This document shows positions 41,820 through 50,707 of a DNA stretch of 64,000 nt, one piece after another. Made by a program: the position numbers and the translations under genes. The notes beneath the pieces are model-generated. The model made no database searches, was not told the DNA's origin, and was given only the letters and a program-made list of their open reading frames with translations. How positions within the stretch are numbered: the stretch's first letter is position 1; the number at the start of each line of letters is the position of its first letter. Source of the stretch: an uncultured Lachnospiraceae bacterium. Its GTDB lineage: Bacteria; Bacillota; Clostridia; Lachnospirales; Lachnospiraceae. The stretch lies in contig CAJTQI010000006.1 in assembly GCA_910578645.1 (NCBI GenBank), positions 1 to 64,000 of the forward strand, given 5' to 3'.

Positions 41820-44509
41820 ACGAATTTCTGAAAATACTACTTTCACTTTCCCTGTCGGGAACTCTGCTCACCTTGCTCTTATTCCTGCTTCGTCCACTCT
41901 GGAAAAACCGCCTGAGCAAGCGTTGGCAGTATTATATATGGCTTGTAGTAATCGCGCGGCTGCTCATTCCCTGGACACCGGAGCCAGGACTGATAGGCAA
42001 TCTTTTCCTTCAGGCCGAATACGCCCTGACCATTCCGGTACAGGAACCGGATTCCTCCGATTACATCACAGATTCCTCTCACAAATCGAGCTTGTCGGAT
42101 TTCAGAGCAGATTTGGAGCAGGCGCCCACTCCATCGGACTTAGCCGCGGATTCGTCCCACACATCTGCCCTCACAGATAGTGCCGATACCATAGCTTCGC
42201 AAAGGACGGTTCACCCACCTCTTGTCGGTATGATACCTGATATTCTCAGCAAGATTACTCCGGAACATATAATCTACTTTCTGGCATTTCTTTGGCTCAC
42301 CGGAACCTTACTGCTCTTTGTGCGCAAGGTAACCATTTATCAGAGCTTCGTGAAATATATACACGCCGGAAGCCGCCCTGTAGAAGATATCAGTTTGTTG
42401 GAACATTTCGGACAAATTATAGAACGGAATAAAGTCAAGGGTAGAATTGAACTGTACACCAACAGTCTCGTATCCTCACCCCTTTTAATCGGTTTTATTC
42501 ATCCCCGTATCGTTTTGCCAGACACGAAATTGTCAGACGACGATTTTTACTGCACCATATTACACGAACTAACCCATTACCAAAGACATGACATGTTTTA
42601 TAAATGGCTTGTACAGCTTACCATCTGCCTGCACTGGTTTAATCCATGCATACACATGATGGGAAAAGAAATCAACAGGCTTTGTGAACTCTCCTGTGAT
42701 GAGAGAGTTATTAGTTCACTCCCTGAAAATATGAGGAATTTTTACGGTGATATGTTGCTTCATGCCATCCGTATAGAAGGCTCTTACAAAGACTCTCTGT
42801 CATGTTTCACCCTGTATGAAAGCAAAGAATTGCTGAAAGGCCGTTTGGATGCAATCATAAAATACAGAAAAAAATCTAAAAGAACCCTAATCGTAGCAAC
42901 CGCCGTCACATTCGTACTCATTGGCAGCACCGTCTCAATGGGCGCATATGCCGCTTCTGATAATTCCGGATTTACGACGAAACATTCAACATCTGACAGT
43001 GCTATCCCACATGACGGCACCTTTCTATTTGATGAAGACAAAGAATATTTTGTCTATACCGACCCGGACATAAAATACACCATTTTCCATGAAGACAATG
43101 TTTTCCGCATTCTTGCGGACGGCGCCACTATGGCAGACTGCCCTACCGGCTGCGCCACCGACGACAGTATCCTTTTAACACTTGTTTACAAAGACAGTTA
43201 CCACTCCTTCCTCTTCAATACCTCCGACACCCCCGCCGACATTGCCGACGGCGTCGCAAGCCTGTGTGAAGCTGCAATACAGGAAAACCGAATGACTGAG
43301 GAACAGGCCGCCCTGATGGCCGATGCCACCGGACATATTACAAAATTTTTGGACGAAAGCGCTCGGGAAACCACTCAGTCCTCTCAAAAACAATATGACA
43401 AATATGTCGAAGCAAAGCAGGTCTCCGGAATGGACGGCACATATTACTACAGGCAAACGGCATATTTCCAGAAGCCCCATATCATCGAACTTGGTTGGAA
43501 CTTGCCGCCAAAAGCCCAGACGGCGTATGATGTCCTGCAAATTACTTTAACAGACGGCAGTGCTATGCCAGTCTACTTCGCCCCATCATGCAAAAAATTC
43601 ATGTCAGATGAAGAAGCCCTCTCCTCGATTGCCAGACTGCTTTCGGAACTGTCTGCCAAGACAGGTGGCATATACGATGAACTTCCCATCCAGACTCCTT
43701 TTGTCACCGGCCTTGAATATGTCGGAGACGCCAACCTGGAATCTTTGGCAAAAGATTACTATGCACAAAACAGAAATTCCTACTTCACCGCCATTTTCCT
43801 GGAACTGGACGGCAAGACACAGCAAGAATACCTGGAACAGACTTTCCGGGAAGAAAATATCTCTTTCTTCATGTGCTGCATGGATGCTCTTTTCGATGAA
43901 GGACTGCAGGGAGATTCTGTGGAGCGTTATATCCTGAAATCCTATCAGGAAGACAATATTGCTTTCTTTTCCTGTCTGTGCGATATGTTGGACGAAGAAA
44001 CGAAAAGCCAATGGGTGGAACGCTGCGAACGGGACGGAAGAACCAATTATCTCAGTGTCCTTGCAGACAGCGTAATAGATTCCATGAACGATACGAAAGG
44101 CTCTATAGAAAATGATGGATTTGCAGATGATGGAAGTGCCGTGGAAGAAGACGGCACTTCCATGGAAGAGGATGGTTTTACCGATGGGAAATATCTGAGC
44201 GATATACTGGAGGAAAAGGGTCTTCTCACGGAGTATAACCATCATAGAATCACGTCTGTCAAAAATGACTACTATTACTGCGGACATCGCGTCCGCCTCC
44301 TGATGGATACCAGGGCAGACAACTCCTTTGAAAATTTCAGCTATAACAAACGCGGAACCGTAGACATACACATTCAGAGGGATGGAAACAACGCTATTAC
44401 TCACGTACTGTACCTATCCGAACCAGAGGCAAATAAGATATTAAGCGATATCTACGGCTCTTCCCAGGACTCATACAGCGCCTTTCCGCTATATGACAGC
44501 ATGGAATAG
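41816..44509 (+). CDS. M56 family membrane metallopeptidase sensor with large C-terminal domain
   Basis: 897 residues. Membrane helices at the N-terminus, an insert of about 90 residues rich in S, D and T (about 75-150), then IYFLAFLWLTGTLLLF, the zinc motif HELTH (about 250-254), HWFNPCIHMMG and ELSCDERVI, as in MecR1. A helix near residue 360 leads to an extracellular part of about 520 residues, much longer than the 250-residue sensor of BlaR1, ending with an acidic repeat (EEDG) around 775-795. The ATG at 41816 overlaps the upstream stop and follows AAGGAGG. Signal unknown. Confidence 0.9.
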   Translation: MNEFLKILLSLSLSGTLLTLLLFLLRPLWKNRLSKRWQYYIWLVVIARLLIPWTPEPGLIGNLFLQAEYALTIPVQEPDSSDYITDSSHKSSLSDFRADLEQAPTPSDLAADSSHTSALTDSADTIASQRTVHPPLVGMIPDILSKITPEHIIYFLAFLWLTGTLLLFVRKVTIYQSFVKYIHAGSRPVEDISLLEHFGQIIERNKVKGRIELYTNSLVSSPLLIGFIHPRIVLPDTKLSDDDFYCTILHELTHYQRHDMFYKWLVQLTICLHWFNPCIHMMGKEINRLCELSCDERVISSLPENMRNFYGDMLLHAIRIEGSYKDSLSCFTLYESKELLKGRLDAIIKYRKKSKRTLIVATAVTFVLIGSTVSMGAYAASDNSGFTTKHSTSDSAIPHDGTFLFDEDKEYFVYTDPDIKYTIFHEDNVFRILADGATMADCPTGCATDDSILLTLVYKDSYHSFLFNTSDTPADIADGVASLCEAAIQENRMTEEQAALMADATGHITKFLDESARETTQSSQKQYDKYVEAKQVSGMDGTYYYRQTAYFQKPHIIELGWNLPPKAQTAYDVLQITLTDGSAMPVYFAPSCKKFMSDEEALSSIARLLSELSAKTGGIYDELPIQTPFVTGLEYVGDANLESLAKDYYAQNRNSYFTAIFLELDGKTQQEYLEQTFREENISFFMCCMDALFDEGLQGDSVERYILKSYQEDNIAFFSCLCDMLDEETKSQWVERCERDGRTNYLSVLADSVIDSMNDTKGSIENDGFADDGSAVEEDGTSMEEDGFTDGKYLSDILEEKGLLTEYNHHRITSVKNDYYYCGHRVRLLMDTRADNSFENFSYNKRGTVDIHIQRDGNNAITHVLYLSEPEANKILSDIYGSSQDSYSAFPLYDSME

Positions 44510-44631
44510 AACACAACAAAGCACATTTGCGAGTTTGCAAGCAGCCCCTGGCTCATTGCTTGCGGGAATAAAAACCTGGCTATCCCACGCAGTGCGATTT
44601 CCTATGCAGTGTCCTTATTCAAAAGTTCTAA

Positions 44632-44678
44632 TACAACAAATATTCAGTTTGACTAACTAAAACTGAATATTTGTTGTA
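44632..44678. terminator. Perfect 19-bp inverted repeat between convergent genes
   Basis: TACAACAAATATTCAGTTT (44632-44650) and its exact complement (44660-44678) enclose a 9-base loop. It lies between the M56 gene and the convergent dehydrogenase and probably ends one or both transcripts. No long T run. A TACTAA follows, as at 49446. The stretch 44520-44600 holds a degenerate GCGAGTTTGC-type repeat. Confidence 0.65.
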
Positions 44679-44706
44679 CTAACATCTGTTTGTGTCCATA
44701 CCATCC

Positions 44707-45732
44707 TTACTTCTGCACGTCAATAATCACTTTCATTGTCGTCTCGCGGTTCTCGTCTATGTACTTGTAAGCTTCCAGGTAATCCTTGAACGCAAAGGTG
44801 CGGGAAATCAACGGTTTCAGCGCAACTTTCTTCTCATTCACGAGACGGATGCCGTCCAGGTAATCGTCATGTCTGTACATCATCGTGCTCTTGATATCCA
44901 GTTCATGGTCGTTGGCCACCGCAAGGTCAATCTCCGCCATGCCTGCAAATACGGCTACCAACACGATTGTACTGCCTTTTCTTGCATACTTGATGGCCTG
45001 CCCCATGGTGATATTGTTGCCCGCGCAGTCATAAATCACATCCGCCTTGTCAGGACCGAAAGCGTCAAGCATCGCATCGCCGAAATCAACCTTGCCCGTA
45101 TTCACGCAGACATCAATGCCGCACTCTTTGGCCTTCTCAAGCCGCAGCTCGCTCACATCCGTAACCATAACCTTGGCTGCGCCCATTCCCTTGGCTGTCT
45201 GTGCCACAAGATTGCCGATGGGGCCGGCCCCGATGACTACAATATTCATGCCCTGTACATCGCCCACCTGTTTTACGGCGTGGACAGCTACTGCCAAAGG
45301 CTCAATCATAGCGCCTTCCTCGAAAGACATATCTTCCGGAATCGGTGTGACCTTAGAGGCATCCACCGCAAAATACTCCGAAGCCGTCCCCGTGGTCTGG
45401 AATCCCATAACCTTTAATTCTTCACACAGATTATATTTCCCATGGCGGCAGGGATGACACTGCCCGCAATAAACCTGGGGCTCGATGGTCACCTTCTGTC
45501 CCACATGAAAGCCTTCCGTCCCTGCGCCTAGCGCCACGATTTCCCCAGATACTTCGTGGCCCTGGGTCACCGGATAAGAAGTAAAAGGATGTTTTCCGTG
45601 ATATACGTGAATATCTGAACCACAGATACCTATCTTCTGAACCTTGACAAGCACTTGTCTCTCTCCTGTCTCCGGCGTGGGTACCTCACAAAACTCAATC
45701 TGGCCCGGCGCTGTCATAACCTGTTGTAACAT
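44707..45732 (-). CDS. Zinc-dependent alcohol/polyol dehydrogenase
   Basis: 341 residues of the medium-chain dehydrogenase family. The catalytic zinc site is given by GICGSDIH and GHEVSG, the structural zinc by CGQCHPCRHGKYNLC (about 92-106), and the NAD(P) site by GAGPIGNLV (about 170-178). It resembles sorbitol, threonine or galactitol-phosphate dehydrogenases; the substrate cannot be chosen. AAGGAGGAG precedes the ATG. It appears monocistronic. Confidence 0.93.
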   Translation of the reverse strand: MLQQVMTAPGQIEFCEVPTPETGERQVLVKVQKIGICGSDIHVYHGKHPFTSYPVTQGHEVSGEIVALGAGTEGFHVGQKVTIEPQVYCGQCHPCRHGKYNLCEELKVMGFQTTGTASEYFAVDASKVTPIPEDMSFEEGAMIEPLAVAVHAVKQVGDVQGMNIVVIGAGPIGNLVAQTAKGMGAAKVMVTDVSELRLEKAKECGIDVCVNTGKVDFGDAMLDAFGPDKADVIYDCAGNNITMGQAIKYARKGSTIVLVAVFAGMAEIDLAVANDHELDIKSTMMYRHDDYLDGIRLVNEKKVALKPLISRTFAFKDYLEAYKYIDENRETTMKVIIDVQK

Positions 45733-45933
45733 GATATCTCCTCCTTTTTGTCAGTATACAATTAGTTTATTAAATACTTTTATAAATCTCTTTATATAAC
45801 TAATCATATTATGATACACCACATTCCATATGTCAATATCTAAAAATAATATTGAAGGTTAAGCCGTAACGATTCAGCCTTTCACTATTCCGCGAATAAA
45901 ATCGTTCTCTATGCGATTTTGCGAGTTGTTAAA

Positions 45934-46641
45934 CTATGGCAAATCCTTCGTCTCAGCCCTGCTTACAGATAAGAACGCAAAGAGAAGTGAAACACCCGCT
46001 AAAACCACCAGGAAAACGATGTTTCCCGCTAAAGTCACGTCACCGATATTACCCTGTGTCAGCAATACAAGCAAGAACGAAGACACAATCGCCGCCTTTG
46101 ACGAGTTCATTGCCATACCTACAAACAGGGCGATAAATCCCATCGTGACCGTGATGGCAGACTTGAAAGTCAGTTGGATGTAAAAGTTTAATGTCGTCAT
46201 GTCAAAGTCAATCGGAAATGACGATTCCATGAAGAAAGAACCTGCCATGATAAAACCATAAATTAGAACCTTCGCCACAATAAGCGCCGCAAAATTGAAA
46301 AGCCAAACAGCAAGCATCTGTGAAACCAATATTTTCTGCCTCTTAATAGGATAAGAAAACATCAAATTCATCGTTTTGTTTTTGTACGCGCTGACGATAA
46401 AGGAAGACAGCATCACGCTTGTTAAAATTAAGAACGACATATCTGTAAATATTTCAATGGATGATGAAATCATCTCATTGCCAGGCGCAGCGTCCGGCAC
46501 CCCTAAATCCGGGTCATTGGCAATGCCAAAATAGGCAAGGGCAAAGCAAAACAGTCCTAGAATAAGTACCATAACAACAGTCTTCACAATATACTTTCCA
46601 ATATTATTTTTCTTCCATTCCAATTTTATCAGTTTTAACAT
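45934..46641 (-). CDS. ABC-2 type transporter permease
   Basis: 235 residues, six predicted helices, with KTMNLMFSYPIKRQKILVSQ (about 90-110), the cytoplasmic segment typical of BcrB/lantibiotic-immunity-type permeases. The start codon lies two bases after the ATPase... reading order on the minus strand is ATPase, then this gene, with a 2-base gap. With the ATPase and the two-component system upstream it resembles modules for bacitracin or lantibiotic resistance, though the substrate is unknown. Confidence 0.88.
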   Translation of the reverse strand: MLKLIKLEWKKNNIGKYIVKTVVMVLILGLFCFALAYFGIANDPDLGVPDAAPGNEMISSSIEIFTDMSFLILTSVMLSSFIVSAYKNKTMNLMFSYPIKRQKILVSQMLAVWLFNFAALIVAKVLIYGFIMAGSFFMESSFPIDFDMTTLNFYIQLTFKSAITVTMGFIALFVGMAMNSSKAAIVSSFLLVLLTQGNIGDVTLAGNIVFLVVLAGVSLLFAFLSVSRAETKDLP

Positions 46642-46643
46642 GA

Positions 46644-47558
46644 TTACTTCACCTCCCCTGTCATTTTCAAGAAATAGTCTTCCAGTGTCTCCGCCTTCAC
46701 TCCCAGGGCGGTCACTTGTACGCCGTTTTTTGCCATCACACCAGATAATTCCTGTGTGGAAACACGGCTGTCATAGATGCGGATTTGCCCGTCCTCCACA
46801 ATCTTGAAGTTTGTAATGCCGAGCTTTTCGGAAAGCACATAGGCTGCCCTTTCCTGATTTAGCACGGACAGTTCGGTATAAGCCAGGTTCATCTGTTCAA
46901 TTTCTTTCATGCTGATTTCTTTCATCATCACGCCATGGTTTATCACCCCGACCGTATCCGCTATGCTTTCAATCTCGGAAAGAATGTGGCTTGAAACCAT
47001 AACCGTAATACCATACTCTGTGCAAAGCATCCTTAACAATTCCCGGACCTGTTTCATACCCGCAGGGTCCAGTCCGTTAGTCGGCTCATCGAGAATGAGA
47101 AATTCCGGCTTGCACAGAATCGCCCGGGCAATCCCCAACCGTTCTTTCATTCCCAGAGAATAATTCCTGACAAGCTTCCCCGCCGCCTCCGACAGTCCCA
47201 AAAGCCCAATCGCATTTTCAATGCTCCCATGCTCATAATATCCCATATACTCGGCATGAAGTTTCAAATTCTCATACCCGCTCATATGGTCATAAAATGT
47301 GGGAAATTCGATGATGCTTCCCATCCTTTTTAAAACCTCATAGGACTGTGGGGTAAGTGTCTCCCCAAAAATTTCTACCGTTCCCTCTGTAGGCTTCCAC
47401 AGGTTGGTAACCATTTTCATAACCGTAGTTTTGCCCGCCCCGTTAGGTCCAAGAAACCCGTAGATTTCTCCTTTCTGAATGTGAAGAGCAACATCCTTCA
47501 CAATCGTTTTCCCGCCAATGACTTTCGTAAGATGATGTGTCTGTAAAATATATGGCAT
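46644..47558 (-). CDS. ABC transporter ATPase (BcrA-type)
   Basis: 304 residues with Walker A GPNGAGKTT, signature YSLGMKERLGIARA, Walker B LILDEPTNGLDP and the H-loop VSSHIL, close to BcrA/lantibiotic-immunity ATPases, and a C-terminal extension of about 85 residues. The ATG at 47558 has GGGGG eight bases upstream; the TTG two codons earlier is less likely. It is followed by the permease and preceded, 118 bases away, by the histidine kinase. Confidence 0.94.
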   Translation of the reverse strand: MPYILQTHHLTKVIGGKTIVKDVALHIQKGEIYGFLGPNGAGKTTVMKMVTNLWKPTEGTVEIFGETLTPQSYEVLKRMGSIIEFPTFYDHMSGYENLKLHAEYMGYYEHGSIENAIGLLGLSEAAGKLVRNYSLGMKERLGIARAILCKPEFLILDEPTNGLDPAGMKQVRELLRMLCTEYGITVMVSSHILSEIESIADTVGVINHGVMMKEISMKEIEQMNLAYTELSVLNQERAAYVLSEKLGITNFKIVEDGQIRIYDSRVSTQELSGVMAKNGVQVTALGVKAETLEDYFLKMTGEVK

Positions 47559-47676
47559 TTTCAATGCCCCCTTTCTTACATACCATTGTAGCGGTTCTGT
47601 TTTTCAAAACTCTTGCGCAATTCTTACAAATTTCTTTCGGAATGCTTCTATTCAATACACAACTTCTGACATTGTA

Positions 47677-48618
47677 TCAATATTCCATCCTCTTTAGTTT
47701 CACCGTAAACGTAGTCTTCACATGAGGCGTACTGTCCAGAATAATCTCTCCACCAAGCTGGGTTGTCAGGTTCTTTGCAATCGTCAACCCAAGCCCATTC
47801 CCCTGCACGCTGCGGCTGCGGGAATCCTCCATTGTAAAAAGACGGTCAAATATGTTTTCCGCAAATGCCTGTTCTATCCCCCGTCCTCTATCTGTCACAT
47901 CCACATATGCCCCGTTCTTGTCTGTCCGCAGAAAAACGCCCAAATACTTGCCGTCCGCGCCATACCGCACAGCGTTTGACACCAGATTAAAGAGAATACG
48001 CTGCAAAGCTTCCTTATTGCCCTGCACATAGACCGGATTCTCCGGAAGCCGTATGTCCACCTGAAAATCTGTTCTTGACAGTATCTCATAAAAATCCAGG
48101 ATACTCTCTTTGCACACCTCACAGATATCCACCCTGGAAAGCTCCATATCCATGTCGCCCGCTTCTATTTTCGCCAAAGTGAAGAATTGGTTGATAAGCT
48201 CCATCACTCCCTTGGCTTTGCGTTCCGTCTTTGCTAACATGCCGTCCTGCATCACACCGTTTAACCTCATAATCTCCAAGTACCCTAAAACAACGGTCAT
48301 CGGCGTCTTCATGTCATGGGAAATATTGGAAAGCATTCTCTTGGAAGCCAATTGGGACCTGCGGTAATCTGCCTTTACTTTTGAATGCTCTTCTAACAGA
48401 CGGTTTATCTGCGCCGCAAGTTCCATGAGTTCTTTATTTTCTGTAAAAACCATGACACGCTCGCCGCTGTCCGTGCCTGTGATATCATTTAACTTCCGGT
48501 GGATTTCCCGTAACTTCGCCTGAATGCCGGTACGGAACACGAATTGCTGATAGAATATAATGCCCGTCAAGACAAGAATACAGAAAACACAGAAAAAAAT
48601 AATTGCGCTGCCACTCAT
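47677..48618 (-). CDS. Sensor histidine kinase of the ABC exporter locus
   Basis: 313 residues with one N-terminal helix (IIFFCVFCILVLTGIIFY), a short linker, the phospho-acceptor motif NISHDMKTPMTVV (about 115-128), and the ATPase domain (NLVSNAVRYG, TDRGRGIEQ, GNGLGLTIAKNL). There is almost no extracellular domain, as in kinases that sense through a partner transporter. The ATG overlaps the response-regulator stop (TGATG); a GTG one codon earlier is possible. Confidence 0.93.
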   Translation of the reverse strand: MSGSAIIFFCVFCILVLTGIIFYQQFVFRTGIQAKLREIHRKLNDITGTDSGERVMVFTENKELMELAAQINRLLEEHSKVKADYRRSQLASKRMLSNISHDMKTPMTVVLGYLEIMRLNGVMQDGMLAKTERKAKGVMELINQFFTLAKIEAGDMDMELSRVDICEVCKESILDFYEILSRTDFQVDIRLPENPVYVQGNKEALQRILFNLVSNAVRYGADGKYLGVFLRTDKNGAYVDVTDRGRGIEQAFAENIFDRLFTMEDSRSRSVQGNGLGLTIAKNLTTQLGGEIILDSTPHVKTTFTVKLKRMEY

Positions 48619-49316
48619 CACACATCCCCCATTTTATAGCCGATTCCCCAGACCGTGAGTACATAGCGGGGGTTTCTTGAATCGCCCTCAATTTTATTTC
48701 TAAGCCTGCTGATATGCACGTTGACAGCATTTTCATCCCCATAATAGGCATCGTTCCACACCAGGGAATATATCTGCTCTTTCGTATAAACCTTTTTCGG
48801 GTTCTGTAAAAGAAGTTTCAGTATTTCAAACTCTTTCGCTGTCAGGTCAACTATATTCCCATTCTTCGCAAGCGTATAATCGGACAGATTCATAACCAGC
48901 TCCCCGGCTTTCAATATCTCTGGTAACGGTGCCGGACGGTTATCATATAACTGTGTCCTGCGCAGCGCCGCTTTCATTCGTGCCAGGACTTCCACGACAG
49001 AAAAAGGCTTCGTGACGTAATCATCCGCACCAAGCCCTAAACCCAATGTCTTATCGCTCTCCGAATCTTTGGCAGAAAGAATGATAATCGGGACATAACT
49101 GTCTCTTCGTATGCGCTGCATGACATCCATACCGTTAATTTTAGGTATCATTAAGTCAAGCAGGACAAGATGGAACTGTGAGGCAAAGAACTTGCTGCAC
49201 GCCTCTTCCCCGTCATAAGCGCAGACAACCTCATAATTCTCTGTGGATAAATAATTCTTAAGCATCTCACTGATTTCCACATCATCCTCGACAAGCAGAA
49301 CCCTGTATTTGTCCAT
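48618..49316 (-). CDS. OmpR-family response regulator
   Basis: 232 residues: receiver domain with phospho-acceptor aspartate near 54 (LVLLDLMIPKI), DDYVTKPFS, and a winged helix (about 135-232, NAVNVHISRLRNKIEG, VWGIGYKMG). GAAGG lies five bases before the ATG at 49316; a GTG just upstream is an alternative. It is first in a regulator-kinase-ATPase-permease cluster and most likely activates the exporter genes. Upstream (49317-49503) are two long palindromes and no gene. Confidence 0.95.
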   Translation of the reverse strand: MDKYRVLLVEDDVEISEMLKNYLSTENYEVVCAYDGEEACSKFFASQFHLVLLDLMIPKINGMDVMQRIRRDSYVPIIILSAKDSESDKTLGLGLGADDYVTKPFSVVEVLARMKAALRRTQLYDNRPAPLPEILKAGELVMNLSDYTLAKNGNIVDLTAKEFEILKLLLQNPKKVYTKEQIYSLVWNDAYYGDENAVNVHISRLRNKIEGDSRNPRYVLTVWGIGYKMGDV

Positions 49317-49392
49317 CACAGCCTTCTTTCCTTCTTAAAGCCCTTTCCATAGTTTCTCTTTCCTGGCATTTTCTTTCCAATGAACTGCAGGA

Positions 49393-49503
49393 GTACAACG
49401 AATATTAATCAACTGACAAATTGGCTTGTCTGATTATTCATTGTACTAATACATCATAAATTAAATTTCTGATACTTAAGCGCAGAACTTAATTTACGAT
49501 GTA
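49393..49503. repeat. Two adjacent long palindromes
   Basis: GTACAACGAATATTAATCA (49393-49411) with TGATTATTCATTGTAC (49431-49446), then TACATCATAAATTAA (49450-49464) with TTAATTTACGATGTA (49489-49503). Both are imperfect inverted repeats next to each other, between the ROK regulator and the response regulator. The second begins directly after the ROK stop. They may be terminators, regulator sites or mobile hairpin repeats. Confidence 0.5.
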
Positions 49504-50622
49504 CTAGATTCCTTCTTCCACAAACTTACGGAAAAAATGCTTCGCCACACCCACCGCAGAAGCCTCCCTGCGGTAACTGCATCCTTTTAAATAACTTGCA
49601 TCTAAGTCAAACAGGTTATGCGCCGCCACTTTTTCCCGCAGCTTCACAAGATAGCCGTCCGCGTAACCTCCCACATCCCCGCCAAGGATGATGTCCGTGT
49701 CAAAAATCATGCGCAGGTTGGAAATTAAAATAGAAAGATTGTCCAGATAATCTTCCCATATCCTGTCCGCCCGGCCGTCCTGTCCGAGAGAGTCCATAAA
49801 CGCATCCAACGTCATGTTTCCATTCCCCGTCAGCACACTGGCCGCACAGTAGGCGTCCGCACAGCCCATCTTGCCGCAATAACACGGCCTGCCATCCGGC
49901 ACCAGAAGCATATGCCCAAATTCACCTGCTTTTCTGTTCTGTCCCGTATAGAGTTCCCCATCGATGCAGACCGCACCGCCCAAAGTACTACTGAGGGACA
50001 GGTATACAGCGTTCTTTACTTTCCCGGGATTCTCCGCCAGCATCGCCGCGTTGGCGTCGTTCTCGAAATATACCGGAAGCGGTAACATTTGTTCTAACAT
50101 TCTCAGACTGTAATTTTCCAGGTGCAGCGCATGGGATTTCACAAGAACATGCTCCTTCCTGTGGATAATGCCCGGAAGCGATACGCCGATACCCAATATT
50201 TTATCTTCCTGTGCCCTACAGGAATAGAACGCTTCCACCTGCTCTAAAACATTCCTGCAGTATGCCGCATCCGGTGTAAAATTGAGGCGTTTCCTCTGCC
50301 ATGCCACAATCTTGCCACCCAGATTGACTAATACCATGCCAATATGATGGGCGGTGATATCCACACCCACGGACAAACAGTAATCCTCCTGCAGGGCAAT
50401 TCTCCTGGCCCGCCTTCCACCGGTGGATTCCATTTCCCCGGCCTCAATGACCAGACCTTTCTCTGTCAGGTCCGCGATGCCGGAAAGTACCGTGGGCATA
50501 CTCAAATCCAGACTTTTGGCCAGTTCCGCCTTGGTCGTACTTTCCTGATTTAACATGAAATCCAGAATCTTCTGCCTGGCAGAAACCTTCTTCTCCAAAT
50601 TACTCTGTCTCCTATCATACAA
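49504..50622 (-). CDS. ROK family transcriptional repressor/kinase-like protein (NagC/XylR type)
   Basis: About 372 residues: an N-terminal winged helix (ARQKILDFMLNQESTTKAEL, about 18-70) and a ROK sugar-kinase-like domain with GVDITAHHIG, FENDANAAML, GEFGHMLL and the zinc motif CYCGKMGCADAYC. No ATG fits; TTG at 50622, eight bases after GGGAG, is my choice, with another TTG at 50649 possible. Such repressors respond to sugars. No sugar operon lies beside it, so the target is not apparent. Confidence 0.88.
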   Translation of the reverse strand: MYDRRQSNLEKKVSARQKILDFMLNQESTTKAELAKSLDLSMPTVLSGIADLTEKGLVIEAGEMESTGGRRARRIALQEDYCLSVGVDITAHHIGMVLVNLGGKIVAWQRKRLNFTPDAAYCRNVLEQVEAFYSCRAQEDKILGIGVSLPGIIHRKEHVLVKSHALHLENYSLRMLEQMLPLPVYFENDANAAMLAENPGKVKNAVYLSLSSTLGGAVCIDGELYTGQNRKAGEFGHMLLVPDGRPCYCGKMGCADAYCAASVLTGNGNMTLDAFMDSLGQDGRADRIWEDYLDNLSILISNLRMIFDTDIILGGDVGGYADGYLVKLREKVAAHNLFDLDASYLKGCSYRREASAVGVAKHFFRKFVEEGI

Positions 50623-50707
50623 GTGCCTGTCTCCCAGGGCAACGCGCAAGCCTCATACTCCAAAACATCTTTCGCCCTGGCAAATGCCACACGCCTTTTC
50701 ATACTTT

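Noticed and set aside
44520..44600. Possible further copy of the pseudoknot element
   Set aside because: GCGAGTTTGC and a GCAAGCA/TGCTTGC hairpin are present, but the loop-to-partner complementarity cannot be shown convincingly.
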